Shown: in pieces, positions 33,563 to 42,052 of the stretch
How the letters are laid out: every line of letters starts with the position of its first letter
Position numbering within the stretch: position 1 is the stretch's first letter
From: Bradyrhizobium sp. AZCC 2262
GTDB taxonomy: Bacteria > Pseudomonadota > Alphaproteobacteria > Rhizobiales > Xanthobacteraceae
Direction of reading: 5' to 3'
DNA: 64,000 nucleotides
Assembly (NCBI RefSeq): GCF_036924535.1
Contig: NZ_JAZHRT010000001.1
Span: 1,302,001 to 1,366,000, forward strand
Notes under the pieces: generated by a model
Told to the model about the DNA's origin: nothing
Database searches by the model: none
The model's input: only the letters and a program-made list of their open reading frames with translations
Made by a program: the position numbers and the translations under genes

Positions 33563-35167
33563 TTAGGTGTTAGTTGCTTCGATAAGGAAAGGTCCCTTCC
33601 GTTTCATCGCCGACTTGAAAGCAGTGCTGAAGCGTTGGCAGGTGTTGACTTGGACCGCCTCCACCCCCATGCCTCGGGCAAGATGAACCCAGTCTAGGGA
33701 TGGATTGTGCAGATCGAGCATCGAGAATGCCTTGGCACCCTCATCCGCTCCCACCTTCTCCAGTTCCTCGTGGAGCACGGCATAGGCGCGGTTCGCGTAG
33801 ATCACGGTCGTGACATCGAGCCCCTCTCGCGCTTGGGTCCACAGCGCCTGCAACGTGTACATGGCGCTGCCATCCCCCTGCAGCGAGATGACCTTTCGGT
33901 CGGGACAGGCAATGGCGGCGCCGGTGGCGACGGGGATGCCGTCCCCGATCGAATCGCCAGCTACTTGCAGGTAGTCGCAGGGGGCTGCGGTGTCGAGAAG
34001 CCCGTAATGTGGAAAGCCAGCGGTCAGGCTCTCGTCACTGATGATCGCGTGATCCGGCATGAACCTTCCGACGATGCGCATGATCGCTTCGTTGGTCAGT
34101 GCGTTGTCACCCTCCGGCGCATCAGGGATCCGATAAGGTGCGACAACCGAAAGAGCCTTCGCGCCGATAAACTCTGCGAGTTCTTCGAGTGCGGCAGGCC
34201 CGTCCTCGTGCGGTTGAGCCAGCACAAGCGGGATGCAGCCCTGCGGCGTCAATTCGCTCGGAAGTCCGGGATAGGCGAAGAAAGCCACGGGCGCCTGAGT
34301 GCCCACCAGGATCAGCGTCTCGATCCCTGTGAGGAATTCAATGGCCGGAGTTGGTCGGTACGGCAACCGCTCGACGGTCACGCGGCCGGCGCCGCGTTCG
34401 ATCCGCGGTGCAAACGTATCGCAGACAAGCCGCGCACCCGTCGCGGCGGCGACACGTCCGGCCGCCTGCAACCCTCGGCCGCGCAAAGCTTCGCCTCGAA
34501 GCAGGAAGGCGACGTTTCCTCGGCGCAGCGCGGCGGCCGACTGCAGGATCGCGTCATGGCTGACCGGCGCCGGCCCGTTCACTGGGAGTGCCGGGTAGGG
34601 ACGTTCGGCAACATTCCAGGCGGTATCAGCGGGCAAGATCAGACTTGCAATCTGGCCCGGCGCCGAGCGCGCTGCCTGAATGGCCCGCGCTGCGTCCGCG
34701 GCGACATCACGTGCGTTCCTCGAAGCATGGACCCAGTGCGAAACGGTCCGCGCAAACGCTTCGACATCGGAGGTCAGCGGTGCATCGAACCGCTGGTGGA
34801 CCGTCGCGTGATTCCCAATAATGTTCACGACAGGCGTGGCGGCCTTTCGGGCGTTGTGGAGGTTGGCGAGGCCATTGCCGAGACCAGGGCCTAGGTGCAG
34901 AAGGGTCGCCGCTGGTTTCCCAGCCATGCGGGCGTATCCGTCGGCAGCGCCCGTAACCACCCCCTCGAACAAGCCGAGGATCGGACGAATGCCCGGCACC
35001 CGGTCAAGCGCGCTGACGAAATGCATCTCCGACGTGCCCGGGTTCGCGAAGCAGACGTTCACGCCGTTGTTGACGAGGGTCTGCACCAGGCTTTCTGCGC
35101 CGTTCATCGGCTGCTGCGCTGGCATCGCGTCTCTGGAAAGCCACTCAATCTTTTCGAAAGCGTTCAT
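33563..35167 (-). CDS. ThDP-dependent enzyme, acetolactate synthase large-subunit family
   Basis: 534 residues; GAGGTG precedes the ATG at 35167. Three-domain ThDP fold: NPGTSEMHFVSALD and the activating Glu in LFEGVVTGAADGYARMAGKP at the N-terminus, a central domain, and the cofactor motif GDGSAMYTLQALWTQ ending in IYANRAYA (Asn ligand). It groups with the IlvB-like/benzoylformate-decarboxylase-like enzymes rather than true IlvB, since no small subunit is adjacent and the second half has the VAGDSIGDGIPVATG pattern of that group. Substrate unknown, likely a 2-keto acid. It diverges from an Lrp-type regulator gene, which probably controls it. Confidence 0.85.
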   Translation of the reverse strand: MNAFEKIEWLSRDAMPAQQPMNGAESLVQTLVNNGVNVCFANPGTSEMHFVSALDRVPGIRPILGLFEGVVTGAADGYARMAGKPAATLLHLGPGLGNGLANLHNARKAATPVVNIIGNHATVHQRFDAPLTSDVEAFARTVSHWVHASRNARDVAADAARAIQAARSAPGQIASLILPADTAWNVAERPYPALPVNGPAPVSHDAILQSAAALRRGNVAFLLRGEALRGRGLQAAGRVAAATGARLVCDTFAPRIERGAGRVTVERLPYRPTPAIEFLTGIETLILVGTQAPVAFFAYPGLPSELTPQGCIPLVLAQPHEDGPAALEELAEFIGAKALSVVAPYRIPDAPEGDNALTNEAIMRIVGRFMPDHAIISDESLTAGFPHYGLLDTAAPCDYLQVAGDSIGDGIPVATGAAIACPDRKVISLQGDGSAMYTLQALWTQAREGLDVTTVIYANRAYAVLHEELEKVGADEGAKAFSMLDLHNPSLDWVHLARGMGVEAVQVNTCQRFSTAFKSAMKRKGPFLIEATNT

Positions 35168-35265
35168 GTGTCACCTCACATGGCCATCAAAGGCCGATGG
35201 AAGTGTAATACTCCTGCGTCCTGAGTGATTCTGAGCGGTTTTATAGGTTGTGGCGGCCAATCTTG

Positions 35266-35276
35266 GTGATTATCAC
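35266..35276. promoter_or_regulatory. GTGAT-T-ATCAC palindrome in the divergent promoter
   Basis: GTGAT (35266-35270), one T, ATCAC (35272-35276), in the 136-base gap between the ThDP enzyme and the Lrp gene. Lrp/AsnC proteins bind AT-rich dyads like this, so it is a reasonable operator candidate. Confidence 0.4.
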
Positions 35277-35303
35277 TATAGAAGCTCGATTATATGGTGA
35301 TCT

Positions 35304-35772
35304 ATGGTTCAGCTTGATGAGTTCGATAGAAAGATCCTGAGTGCCCTGCAGGAGAACGCCCGGATTACCATGCAGGAGCTTGCCGAACGTGTGGGATTAT
35401 CCGCAACCCCGTGCGCGCGCCGGGTCAAGCGCATGGAAGACGATGGCCTGATCGACCGCTACGTCACCCTCCTCAACCCCGAGCGCTTGGGCGTCGGGCC
35501 TCACCGTGTTCGTGAACGTTCGGTTGAACACGCAGTCCGCAAAGACGTTCGAGGCGTTCGAACAGGCGATCCGAAAATTGCCGCAGGTCGTTGGCTGCTA
35601 CTTGTTGGCCGGCAATTACGACTATCTTGTTCAAGTTCGTGTCGCTGACGTCGAAGCCTTCAGGAGCTTCATTCGCGACCGCCTCGTGACCATCGAAGGT
35701 ATCGGCGAAACGCAATCAAGTGTTGTTCTCGAGGAAACGAAGCGGACAACGGCCTTGCCGCTCAGTTTGTGA
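35304..35772 (+). pseudogene. Lrp/AsnC family regulator, frameshifted
   Basis: The first frame gives LDEFDRKILSALQENARITMQELAERVGLSATPCARRVKRME, the full Lrp winged helix, then derails after LLNPERLGVG. A second frame takes up VFVNVRLNTQSAKTFEAFEQ, VVGCYLLAGNYDYLVQVRV and GIGETQSSVVLEETKRTTALPL, the complete RAM ligand-binding domain. One extra G in GGG at 35496-35498 explains the break. Repaired length is about 155 residues, normal for the family. It diverges from the ThDP enzyme at 33563-35167. Young pseudogene or sequencing error. Confidence 0.85.
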
Positions 35773-36011
35773 GGGCCACCCGGAGCGGCGTTAGACGTAG
35801 CAATAGAACAGGACCCGGTTCAAAAGACGACCGCGCGGGCAGGGCAGCTATTGGCTGCCAAGCGAACATTGACGGCGATCGCAAGGTCGCCCATGGGCCA
35901 TAAGCCGAGATAGGCCCTGCCAGGCTTACAGGGCTTGCACTCGAAATGCCTTGTGACGTTTATCCGCGATTCGCACGCTGGCTGGTCGCGAGGCCACCCG
36001 GGTACCAATTT

Positions 36012-36926
36012 CTACGAAATCAGCTTCATGGATAAATTCCAAAGCCGTTCGGCGTTCTCCAGATCGAGTGCATATCCAGCATACCCACCCGTGAAGTCGC
36101 TGGGCCGTTTTGTGACCTGCTGCGCCTCGTTGCAGTCCTCGAAATAGAGACCGCTGATGCCTTCAAGAAAAGGCGATGCTGCCAGCAACACCGACGTCGA
36201 GGCACGTTGCTCCGCTGTCTTACGCCGATCGGGAGGCGTCTTGAGGCCACCCGTATACTTCTGCAGCCCCGTCGCAATTGCTCCCGGGTGGAGCGTATTG
36301 GAACGAATGCCGTCATCTGCCCAACGCTGCGTGATTCCGACGGCCAAGAGCGCGTCGGCAGTCTTCTGGCCGTAGGCACCAATTGGCGTGTACGGAACGA
36401 AGTCGAAATTCAGATCATCGAAAATCACCGGCGAGAACAGATGGCCGGTGGAGCTCACCGATACGACTCGAGCGCCGTTAGCTGCAGCAAGGGCCGTGTG
36501 CAAACCGATGGTGAGCGCGAAGTGTCCGAGGAAGTTGGTGCCGAACTGAAGTTCGAAGCCCTGCGGCGTCTTTTCGAGCTCCGGCACGGCCATGATGCCG
36601 GCGTTGTTGACCAGGATGTCGAGTGGGCCCTCCCAGGCATCGGTGAAAGCCTTGACGGACCTGAGATCCGACAGATCAAGGGCCTTGACGTCGATGGCCT
36701 GGTTGCCCGCCGACCGGCGTAGCTCGGCCGCGACCGGTTCGGCGACATCCACGCGCCGCACGGCCATCGTCACGGCGGCTCCTGCGCTGGCCAAGGCACG
36801 CACGGTCTCAGCACCGACACCCGCCGCGCCGCCAGTGACGATTGCTTTTCGCCCGGTCAGGTCGACGCCGGCGATGACTTCAGCCGCCGTCGATTGGAAT
36901 CCAAAGTGGGTCGTGAACCGTGTCAT
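36012..36926 (-). CDS. Short-chain dehydrogenase with altered active-site motif
   Basis: 304 residues. Rossmann signature AIVTGGAAGVGAETVRALA (TGxxxGxG), NNAGIM, and catalytic Ser in VVSVSSTGHLFSP: the retinol-dehydrogenase/protochlorophyllide-reductase-like group of SDRs. In that group the active site normally reads YGQSKTAN; here it is AYGQKTAD, lacking the residue between Q and K, so Tyr-x-x-x-Lys becomes Tyr-x-x-Lys. An in-frame 3-base loss would explain it. Activity is therefore doubtful unless the Lys is repositioned. Stands alone; the 239 bases after the Lrp gene hold nothing clear. Confidence 0.85.
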   Translation of the reverse strand: MTRFTTHFGFQSTAAEVIAGVDLTGRKAIVTGGAAGVGAETVRALASAGAAVTMAVRRVDVAEPVAAELRRSAGNQAIDVKALDLSDLRSVKAFTDAWEGPLDILVNNAGIMAVPELEKTPQGFELQFGTNFLGHFALTIGLHTALAAANGARVVSVSSTGHLFSPVIFDDLNFDFVPYTPIGAYGQKTADALLAVGITQRWADDGIRSNTLHPGAIATGLQKYTGGLKTPPDRRKTAEQRASTSVLLAASPFLEGISGLYFEDCNEAQQVTKRPSDFTGGYAGYALDLENAERLWNLSMKLIS

Positions 36927-36972
36927 TGTTCCGACGAAGATAGCAGTTTACGTGCGCTCCGTCGGTTAAATT

Positions 36973-37130
36973 TTGTCTTGGGAGTTGCGCGCTGCGACGA
37001 GTCTCGCCTGCCTGCTGCGTGATCAGGGTCGATCCGCCGATGCCGTCGCCTGCCTCCGGCTGATTTACGATCGCTTTACGGACGGTTTCGACACCGCCGA
37101 TCTAATCGCAGCGAAACGGCTTCTGGATCG
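36973..37130 (+). pseudogene. C-terminal fragment of a cyclase/ATPase-type TPR protein
   Basis: Reads SWELRAATSLACLLRDQ, then GRSADAVACLRLIYDRFTDG and FDTADLIAAKRLLD: the conserved tail of the large rhizobial adenylate cyclase/ATPase-TPR proteins, where ELRAA-SLARLxRDQG...YxxFTEGFDTxDLxxAKxLL is usual. No upstream portion is present, so this is a decayed remnant. What follows to about 37330 is non-coding and includes a dispersed-repeat-like stretch around 37255. Confidence 0.65.
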
Positions 37131-37439
37131 GACTGGGCGCTGGCGCTCGCCGCTGAGATACATCTCATCAACCCGCGGGTCAGCTTTGTCTTCAGGTGCG
37201 AGTGCGGCCCATGTCTCAGTTGGTCATTCGCTACAGGGGCGACCCAGCAGCAAGTCCGGCCATGTCCGCTCTGCCGCCGAAAGCGGAAGTAAATTCAGAG
37301 CATTTGCGGCTTTGCGGCGAGCTATCGCAGCTTGATGGTATCGCCGTGGACCAGCACGGGCATGCGTGGCCAACAACTATCACCAAGCCATGGGTCGCTC
37401 GCGAGGGGGCAGAATCGACTTTGTTCCGTTCTCCTCAGT

Positions 37440-37523
37440 GCCTTGCTTCCCCAAACGATGCTGCTCGCAGATCGCGGCTACGACGCCGACTGGATCAGGG
37501 AGCTTGCCCGCCAGCAAGGTGCT
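37440..37523 (+). mobile_element. IS5-type transposase remnant
   Basis: In one frame this encodes LPQTMLLADRGYDADWIREL then ARQQGA, a typical IS5-family segment around the second catalytic Asp (LADRGYDAD). Only about 26 codons remain. It abuts the C-terminal codons of the MFS gene on the other strand, so an old IS insertion and deletion probably reshaped this junction. Confidence 0.65.
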
Positions 37524-38724
37524 AGCTCGGCGACGAGCCGCTCCTTGCAACGCGGCGATACAGGACGAACAGAAACGCCAACAGCACGCCGGCCGACACG
37601 CCGAGCGACCAGTGGATGCCGATCGCGGCACCGGCGAGGCCCACCGTGATGCCGCTGAAGGCCCGCATGCCAAGGCCTGCCATGTTGAACAGGCCGACGA
37701 CGCGGCCGCGGATCTCGGTGGGGGCATTTATCTGGACCAGGGCCTGCGCCATCGTGTTGAACGACAGCTCGAAGAAGCCCGCGGCAAACAGCAGCGCGAT
37801 CGCCAGCGTGTAAATCCCGACGGAAGCAAACGCGAGCAGGGACAGGCTCCATAGAATGGCGAGCACGACGGCCGTCCGGGGATTGGGCTTGAGCCGTCCC
37901 CACGCTTCCAAGGCGATGCCCGCAAGCAGCGCGCCGGCGGCGTCAGCGGCCAGCAGCACGCTGTAGGACACGCCGGGATCGCCGTGCCCGAGATCGCCGG
38001 CAAAACCCGGCATCTGGGCGTGGTAGGCGTTGCCGATCATGAAGGAGGTCAGCCCGGCAAGCAGCGTCATCGAGGTCAGCACCCGCTGCGTGCCGATGTC
38101 GCGGATGGTCTGCACGATGTCGGCAAGGCCGCGGACCGGGATGCGCCGGGGAGCCGCGTCCTTGGCCTTCGTGGGCGCCCAGAACAGCCAGAGCAGCATC
38201 GGCAGATAGAACAGCGTGTTGAAAATGATGCCGTGGGATGGGCCGAGCGTCAGCATGATGACGCCGCCCACGGCCGGACCGACCAGGATGCCGAGATAGC
38301 GCGCCGTCGCGTTCAGCCGCACCGCGCTCGGCAGATTGGCCGGGCCCACGATGTCGTAGAGCAGCAACTGGTTCGGTGTTTGCCACAGCACGCCGGCGCA
38401 GCCATGGATGACGAGCAGCAGCATCGCGTGCCACATCTGAAGCGTGTCGGTGATGAAGAAGATTCCCCATCCGGCTGACGCCACGATGAAGAGCAGCATC
38501 CCGCACTGGATGATGCGACGCGGATCGAACCGGTCGGCCAGTCCGCCGACGGCAACCGAAAACAGTAGGAACGGAAGCCAGTGCGACAGCACCGCGAAGC
38601 CGGCCAGCGCGGGTGAATGGAATTTCTGGAACACCACCCAATAGCTGATCACATGCTCGATATTGTCGGCCATCATGGCCAGCACATAGGCCGCGAACTG
38701 GGCGCGATAGGGCGATGACTTCAT
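37522..38724 (-). CDS. MFS transporter (EntS/MFS_3-like exporter)
   Basis: 400 residues from ATG 38724; a GTG at 38787 would add 21 residues without a ribosome site. About twelve membrane helices. GGLADRFDPRRIIQ is the MFS loop 2-3 motif, and PNQLLLYDIVGPANLPSAVRLNATARYLGILVGP is typical of the MFS_3 (EntS-like) exporters. The last residues RVARSGSSPS run into the IS5 remnant, so the native C-terminus may be replaced by a few residues. Substrate unknown. Confidence 0.85.
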   Translation of the reverse strand: MKSSPYRAQFAAYVLAMMADNIEHVISYWVVFQKFHSPALAGFAVLSHWLPFLLFSVAVGGLADRFDPRRIIQCGMLLFIVASAGWGIFFITDTLQMWHAMLLLVIHGCAGVLWQTPNQLLLYDIVGPANLPSAVRLNATARYLGILVGPAVGGVIMLTLGPSHGIIFNTLFYLPMLLWLFWAPTKAKDAAPRRIPVRGLADIVQTIRDIGTQRVLTSMTLLAGLTSFMIGNAYHAQMPGFAGDLGHGDPGVSYSVLLAADAAGALLAGIALEAWGRLKPNPRTAVVLAILWSLSLLAFASVGIYTLAIALLFAAGFFELSFNTMAQALVQINAPTEIRGRVVGLFNMAGLGMRAFSGITVGLAGAAIGIHWSLGVSAGVLLAFLFVLYRRVARSGSSPS

Positions 38725-38901
38725 GGCTGCAAACGAGCCGGATGCAGCCACGGGATTCGTCGGGGGTTGGGAGTTCAAAGATATCACCTGGGCAGGACTT
38801 CAACGGCACGGCCCAGCAATGCTGCTGAGCCGGCACTTTGCTCGCGCCGATACACGCTCGCGGTTCGGCGCTCAAGACACTTGGGCGTGCTTTGGGCGTG
38901 C

Positions 38902-39783
38902 TCAGGCGAAATAGTGGGGTTGATCGAGATCGGCGAGGAGCCCCGGCTGCTCCGGCTTCCATCCCAGCACCGACCTCGTCCGCGCGCTCGAACTCGGGAT
39001 GTCCATGCCCGCGAACCCGGCGAACCAGCCGAAATGCGCGGCCGCCTCTTCGGAAGTCTTGGAGACGACCGGCACGCCGAGCCTGCGGCCGATCACCTCG
39101 GCGATCGCCTTGAACGGGACGCCCTCATCGTCGACTGCGTGATAGGGGCCGCGCTCGACGCCCTGTTCGAGCGCAAGCCGGTAGAGGCGGGCGGCATCGC
39201 GCCGGTGCACGCCGGGCCAGCGGTTCTGTCCATCGCCGATATAGGCCGCGACACCCTTCTCGCGCGCCAGCTTGATCAGATGCGGGACGAAACCATGATC
39301 GCCGGCACCATGGGTCGACGGCGCAAGACGCACCGCCGACGCGCGCACGCCGCGTGCCGCGACGGCAGCGGCCGCCGTCTCGGAAGCGCGCGGGAAATCG
39401 GGGGAAGCGTTGTCCTCCTCGGTCGCGATGCGGCCCGGTGCAATCAACGCAAGCCCCGAGGTCACCAGCATGGGACGCTCGGACCCCTCCAGGACCGCGC
39501 CGATCACCTCGATCGCACGCCGGTCGTCCGCGCAATTCTCCGCGAACCTGGAGAAGTCATGGTTGAAGGCTGTGTGGATGACAGCGTCTGCCTTACGTGC
39601 GCCTTCGCGCAGGCTTTCAAGGTCTTCGAGCGAACCGCGATGGATTTTGGCGCCGATCGCCGCCAACGTCTCTGCGCCGCGATCCGAGCGGGCGAGACCC
39701 AGTACCTCATGCCCCGAAGCGATCAGTTCGCGGACGATGGCGGAGCCGACGAAGCCGGTCGCGCCGGTGATGAATACGCGCAT
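38902..39783 (-). CDS. NAD(P)-dependent epimerase/dehydratase-like SDR
   Basis: 293 residues. [20 protein letters not shown] carries the GxxGxxG of extended SDRs; [13 protein letters not shown] and the later [26 protein letters not shown] match the NAD-dependent epimerase/dehydratase-like group. The Tyr of YxxxK is not evident (the region reads [13 protein letters not shown]), so it may be an atypical reductase. It diverges from an XRE-family regulator gene, with an inverted repeat in the 83-base gap, which suggests local control. Substrate unknown. Confidence 0.87.
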   Translation of the reverse strand: MRVFITGATGFVGSAIVRELIASGHEVLGLARSDRGAETLAAIGAKIHRGSLEDLESLREGARKADAVIHTAFNHDFSRFAENCADDRRAIEVIGAVLEGSERPMLVTSGLALIAPGRIATEEDNASPDFPRASETAAAAVAARGVRASAVRLAPSTHGAGDHGFVPHLIKLAREKGVAAYIGDGQNRWPGVHRRDAARLYRLALEQGVERGPYHAVDDEGVPFKAIAEVIGRRLGVPVVSKTSEEAAAHFGWFAGFAGMDIPSSSARTRSVLGWKPEQPGLLADLDQPHYFA

Positions 39784-39840
39784 GAAAGAGTCTCAGCTGT
39801 TGTTGTTCGGAGACCCAATATCGCGTAGCTTTTATTCCAT

Positions 39841-39868
39841 TAAAGTAGTGACTTTATCATGGTATAAT
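39841..39868 (+). promoter_or_regulatory. TAAAGT-ACTTTA dyad and TATAAT box
   Basis: TAAAGT (39841-39846), four bases, ACTTTA (39851-39856) form a perfect 6-base dyad, followed by TATAAT at 39863-39868. This sits in the divergent gap between the SDR and XRE genes. It is a plausible operator and -10 box, and it implies that the XRE protein starts at ATG 39885 rather than 39867. Confidence 0.4.
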
Positions 39869-39884
39869 GGCTAACAGGATCAGC

Positions 39885-40764
39885 ATGTCTTCCGGCACCG
39901 AGAATCCGCTGGGAGCCTACTTGAGGGATCGCCGCAGCCGGCTTGATCCGGCCGCCTTCGGTTTCCCGGTCGGGCGCAGGCGGACGCCGGGGCTGCGCGC
40001 GGGAGGAAGTCGCCCAGCGCTCCAACATCAGCCCGACCTGGTACACATGGCTGGAGCAGGGCCGGGGTGGGGCTCCCTCGCCGGACGTTTTGAACCGGAT
40101 CGCCGTTGGGCTGATGCTGACCGACAGCGAGCGCGAACATCTTTTCCTGCTCGGGCTTGGGCGTCCACCGGAGGTTCGCTACAGGATCGTCGAGGGGGTA
40201 ACGCCCCGTTTGCAGCGCCTGCTCGATACGCTTGAGGTCAGTCCTGCTTTGGTCAAGACCGCCACGTGGGAGGTCGTCGCATGGAATCGCGCGGCCGCCG
40301 TCGTGCTGACTGACTACGGCGCGCTGCCTCCGGGCCAGCGCAACATCCTTCGTCTCATCTTCTGCGACCCTCGCGTCCGGGCTGCACAGCATGATTGGGA
40401 GAGCGTGGCACGCTTCGTGGTCGGCGCGTTCAGGGCGGATGCGGCACGCGCCGGCGCCGTTTCCGAAGTCGGCCAACTCGTGGACGAGCTTTGCAGGCTC
40501 AGCCCCGAATTCGAAGCGCTATGGCGTGAGAACAATGTTCACGTGCACGGCGAGGGGGTCAAGCGCCTCCGGCATCCGATCCTGGGTCCGATCGCGTTCG
40601 AATATTCTGCGTTTGCCGTCGATGGCCGGCCCGACCTCAACATGATCGTCTACAATCCGGCGACCAGTGCGGATGCCGATCGCGTCAGATCACTCGTCAC
40701 ATCGCAGGCCAGAACGGCCGGCGCCCGCCCGGCTAAGTCTTCAGCAAACCCAGTTCGGCGATGA
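39885..40764 (+). pseudogene. XRE-family regulator with MmyB-like ligand domain, frameshifted
   Basis: The first frame encodes NPLGAYLRDRRSRLDPAAFG and FPVGRRRTPGLR, then breaks. The next frame continues REEVAQRSNISPTWYTWLEQ, the standard continuation of this family (RTPGLRREEVA...SxTWYTWLEQGR), and runs through LFLLGLGRPPEVRY and the MmyB-like domain to PDLNMIVYNP. One extra base in the GCGCGCGGG run near 39996-40001 explains the break. Repaired, about 292 residues. The 3' end overlaps pcaC (opposite strand) by 32 bases. It diverges from the SDR gene it probably regulates. Confidence 0.85.
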
Positions 40765-41125
40765 TCGCGTTCGCTTCCTTCACCGCATGGTTGGCCGCTG
40801 GCACGCCGCAATAGATCGCCTGCTGCAGCAGGATTTCCTTGATGTCGTCGGGCGTGAAGCCGCCTTCGGCCAGTGCTGCGCGGACATGCAGGCGGAATTC
40901 ATCCCACTGTCCCAGCGCCACCATGGTGCCGATCACCAGCACGCGGCGGGTGCGATGGTCGAAATGCGGCCGGGTCCAGATATCGCCCCAGGCATAGCGG
41001 GTGATCAGGTCCTGGAAATCGGTGCTGAAGGCGTTGCGGTTCTTGATCGACTTGTCGACCCATTCATTGCCGAGCACTTTTCGGCGTTGCGCCATGCCGT
41101 CGTCGCGGCGTTGGTTGTCGTCCAT
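40733..41125 (-). CDS. pcaC: 4-carboxymuconolactone decarboxylase
   Basis: 130 residues from ATG 41125, which has GGAGG five bases upstream. Decarboxylates gamma-carboxymuconolactone to 3-oxoadipate enol-lactone in protocatechuate breakdown. Family signatures: RRKVLGNEWVDKSI, FQDLITRYAWGDIWTRP, TRRVLVIGTMVALGQWDEFRLH (the CMD core) and EILLQQAIYCGVPAANHAV. The full CxxxH is absent, as is usual for PcaC. Third gene of pcaB-pcaD-pcaC; a dispersed palindrome separates it from pcaD. Confidence 0.93.
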   Translation of the reverse strand: MDDNQRRDDGMAQRRKVLGNEWVDKSIKNRNAFSTDFQDLITRYAWGDIWTRPHFDHRTRRVLVIGTMVALGQWDEFRLHVRAALAEGGFTPDDIKEILLQQAIYCGVPAANHAVKEANAIIAELGLLKT

Positions 41126-41140
41126 TGGTACCTCCAGAGT

Positions 41141-41243
41141 CGTCATTCCGGGGCGATGCGAAGCATCGAACCCGGAATCTCGAGATTCTCAGATGTGCAA
41201 TAGCACATCATAGTTCGCCTCTTCGAGGCGCCCCGGAATGACG
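41141..41243. repeat. ~100-bp dispersed palindromic repeat
   Basis: Begins CGTCATTCCGGGGCG and ends CGCCCCGGAATGACG, an inverted repeat of about 15 bases around a partly self-complementary middle. A related copy lies at 46588-46668. Similar CGTCATTCCGGGG palindromes are common between genes in Bradyrhizobium. Here it separates pcaD from pcaC. Confidence 0.85.
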
Positions 41244-41251
41244 ACGATTGT

Positions 41252-42034
41252 CTAGCGTTGCGTCAAAAAGCCCACCAGCGCGTCGGTGAACGCGTGCGAT
41301 TGCTCGACGTTGGAAATATGCGCCGCATCGAGAATGGTCATGCTGGCGCCGGGAATCCGGCTGCGCATGAATTCGGCGTCCGCGACCGTCGTCGACATGT
41401 CGTGGCGGCCCGCGATCACCAGCGTCGGGCTCTTGATCCTGGGCAGCAGTTCGCGCTGGTCGAGCGTCGACAGCGCCTCGCAGCAGGCGATGTAGCCCTC
41501 GACCGGCGTGGTCAGCATCATCGCCTTCATGTTGGCCGCGATCTGCGGCTCGCGCTCGCGAAAATCCGCCGTCAGCCAGCCCGCCATCACGGCGTCGGCG
41601 ACGGCTGCGATGCCGCCTTGCTTCACCGCCTTGATGCGGTCGTTCCAGCGCGTCGGGTCCGGGTAGTGGCAGGTGGTGTTGGCCAGCACGATCTTGCCGA
41701 ACCTGTCAGGCGCGTTGGCGCCCAGCCATTGCCCGACCATGCCGCCCATCGACAGCCCGCACCAATGGGCTTTGGCGATGTTGAGGTCGTCGAGGATCGC
41801 CAGCACGTCGCGGCCGAAACGCTCCAGTGAATACGGCCCGGGCGGCACGCTCGATTTGCCATGGCCGCGCCGGTCGTAGCGGATGACGCGGAATACCTGC
41901 GTCAGCGCCTTCATCTGCGGCTCCCACATCTGCATGGTCGCGCCCAGCGAATTCGACAGCATCAGCGTCGGTCCGCCGTCGCGGCCCTCGACGGATACGT
42001 TGAGCAGGCACCCGTCGGCGTCGATCATCGGCAT
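41252..42034 (-). CDS. pcaD: 3-oxoadipate enol-lactonase
   Basis: 260 residues, alpha/beta hydrolase. Hydrolyses 3-oxoadipate enol-lactone to 3-oxoadipate. RYDRRGHGKSSVP, the nucleophile elbow GLSMGGMVGQWLG (Ser), IAGRHDMST (Asp) and DAAHISNVEQ (His) give a full catalytic triad; LANTTCHYPD is typical of PcaD. It lies 18 bases after pcaB on the same strand, so pcaB-pcaD are clearly one operon. Confidence 0.94.
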   Translation of the reverse strand: MPMIDADGCLLNVSVEGRDGGPTLMLSNSLGATMQMWEPQMKALTQVFRVIRYDRRGHGKSSVPPGPYSLERFGRDVLAILDDLNIAKAHWCGLSMGGMVGQWLGANAPDRFGKIVLANTTCHYPDPTRWNDRIKAVKQGGIAAVADAVMAGWLTADFREREPQIAANMKAMMLTTPVEGYIACCEALSTLDQRELLPRIKSPTLVIAGRHDMSTTVADAEFMRSRIPGASMTILDAAHISNVEQSHAFTDALVGFLTQR

Positions 42035-42052
42035 CTTGAATTCTCCGGTCTC

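Noticed and set aside
35820..36008. Small minus-strand frame after the Lrp gene
   Set aside because: No ribosome site, no protein-like pattern; the 35773-36011 gap has nothing I can support.
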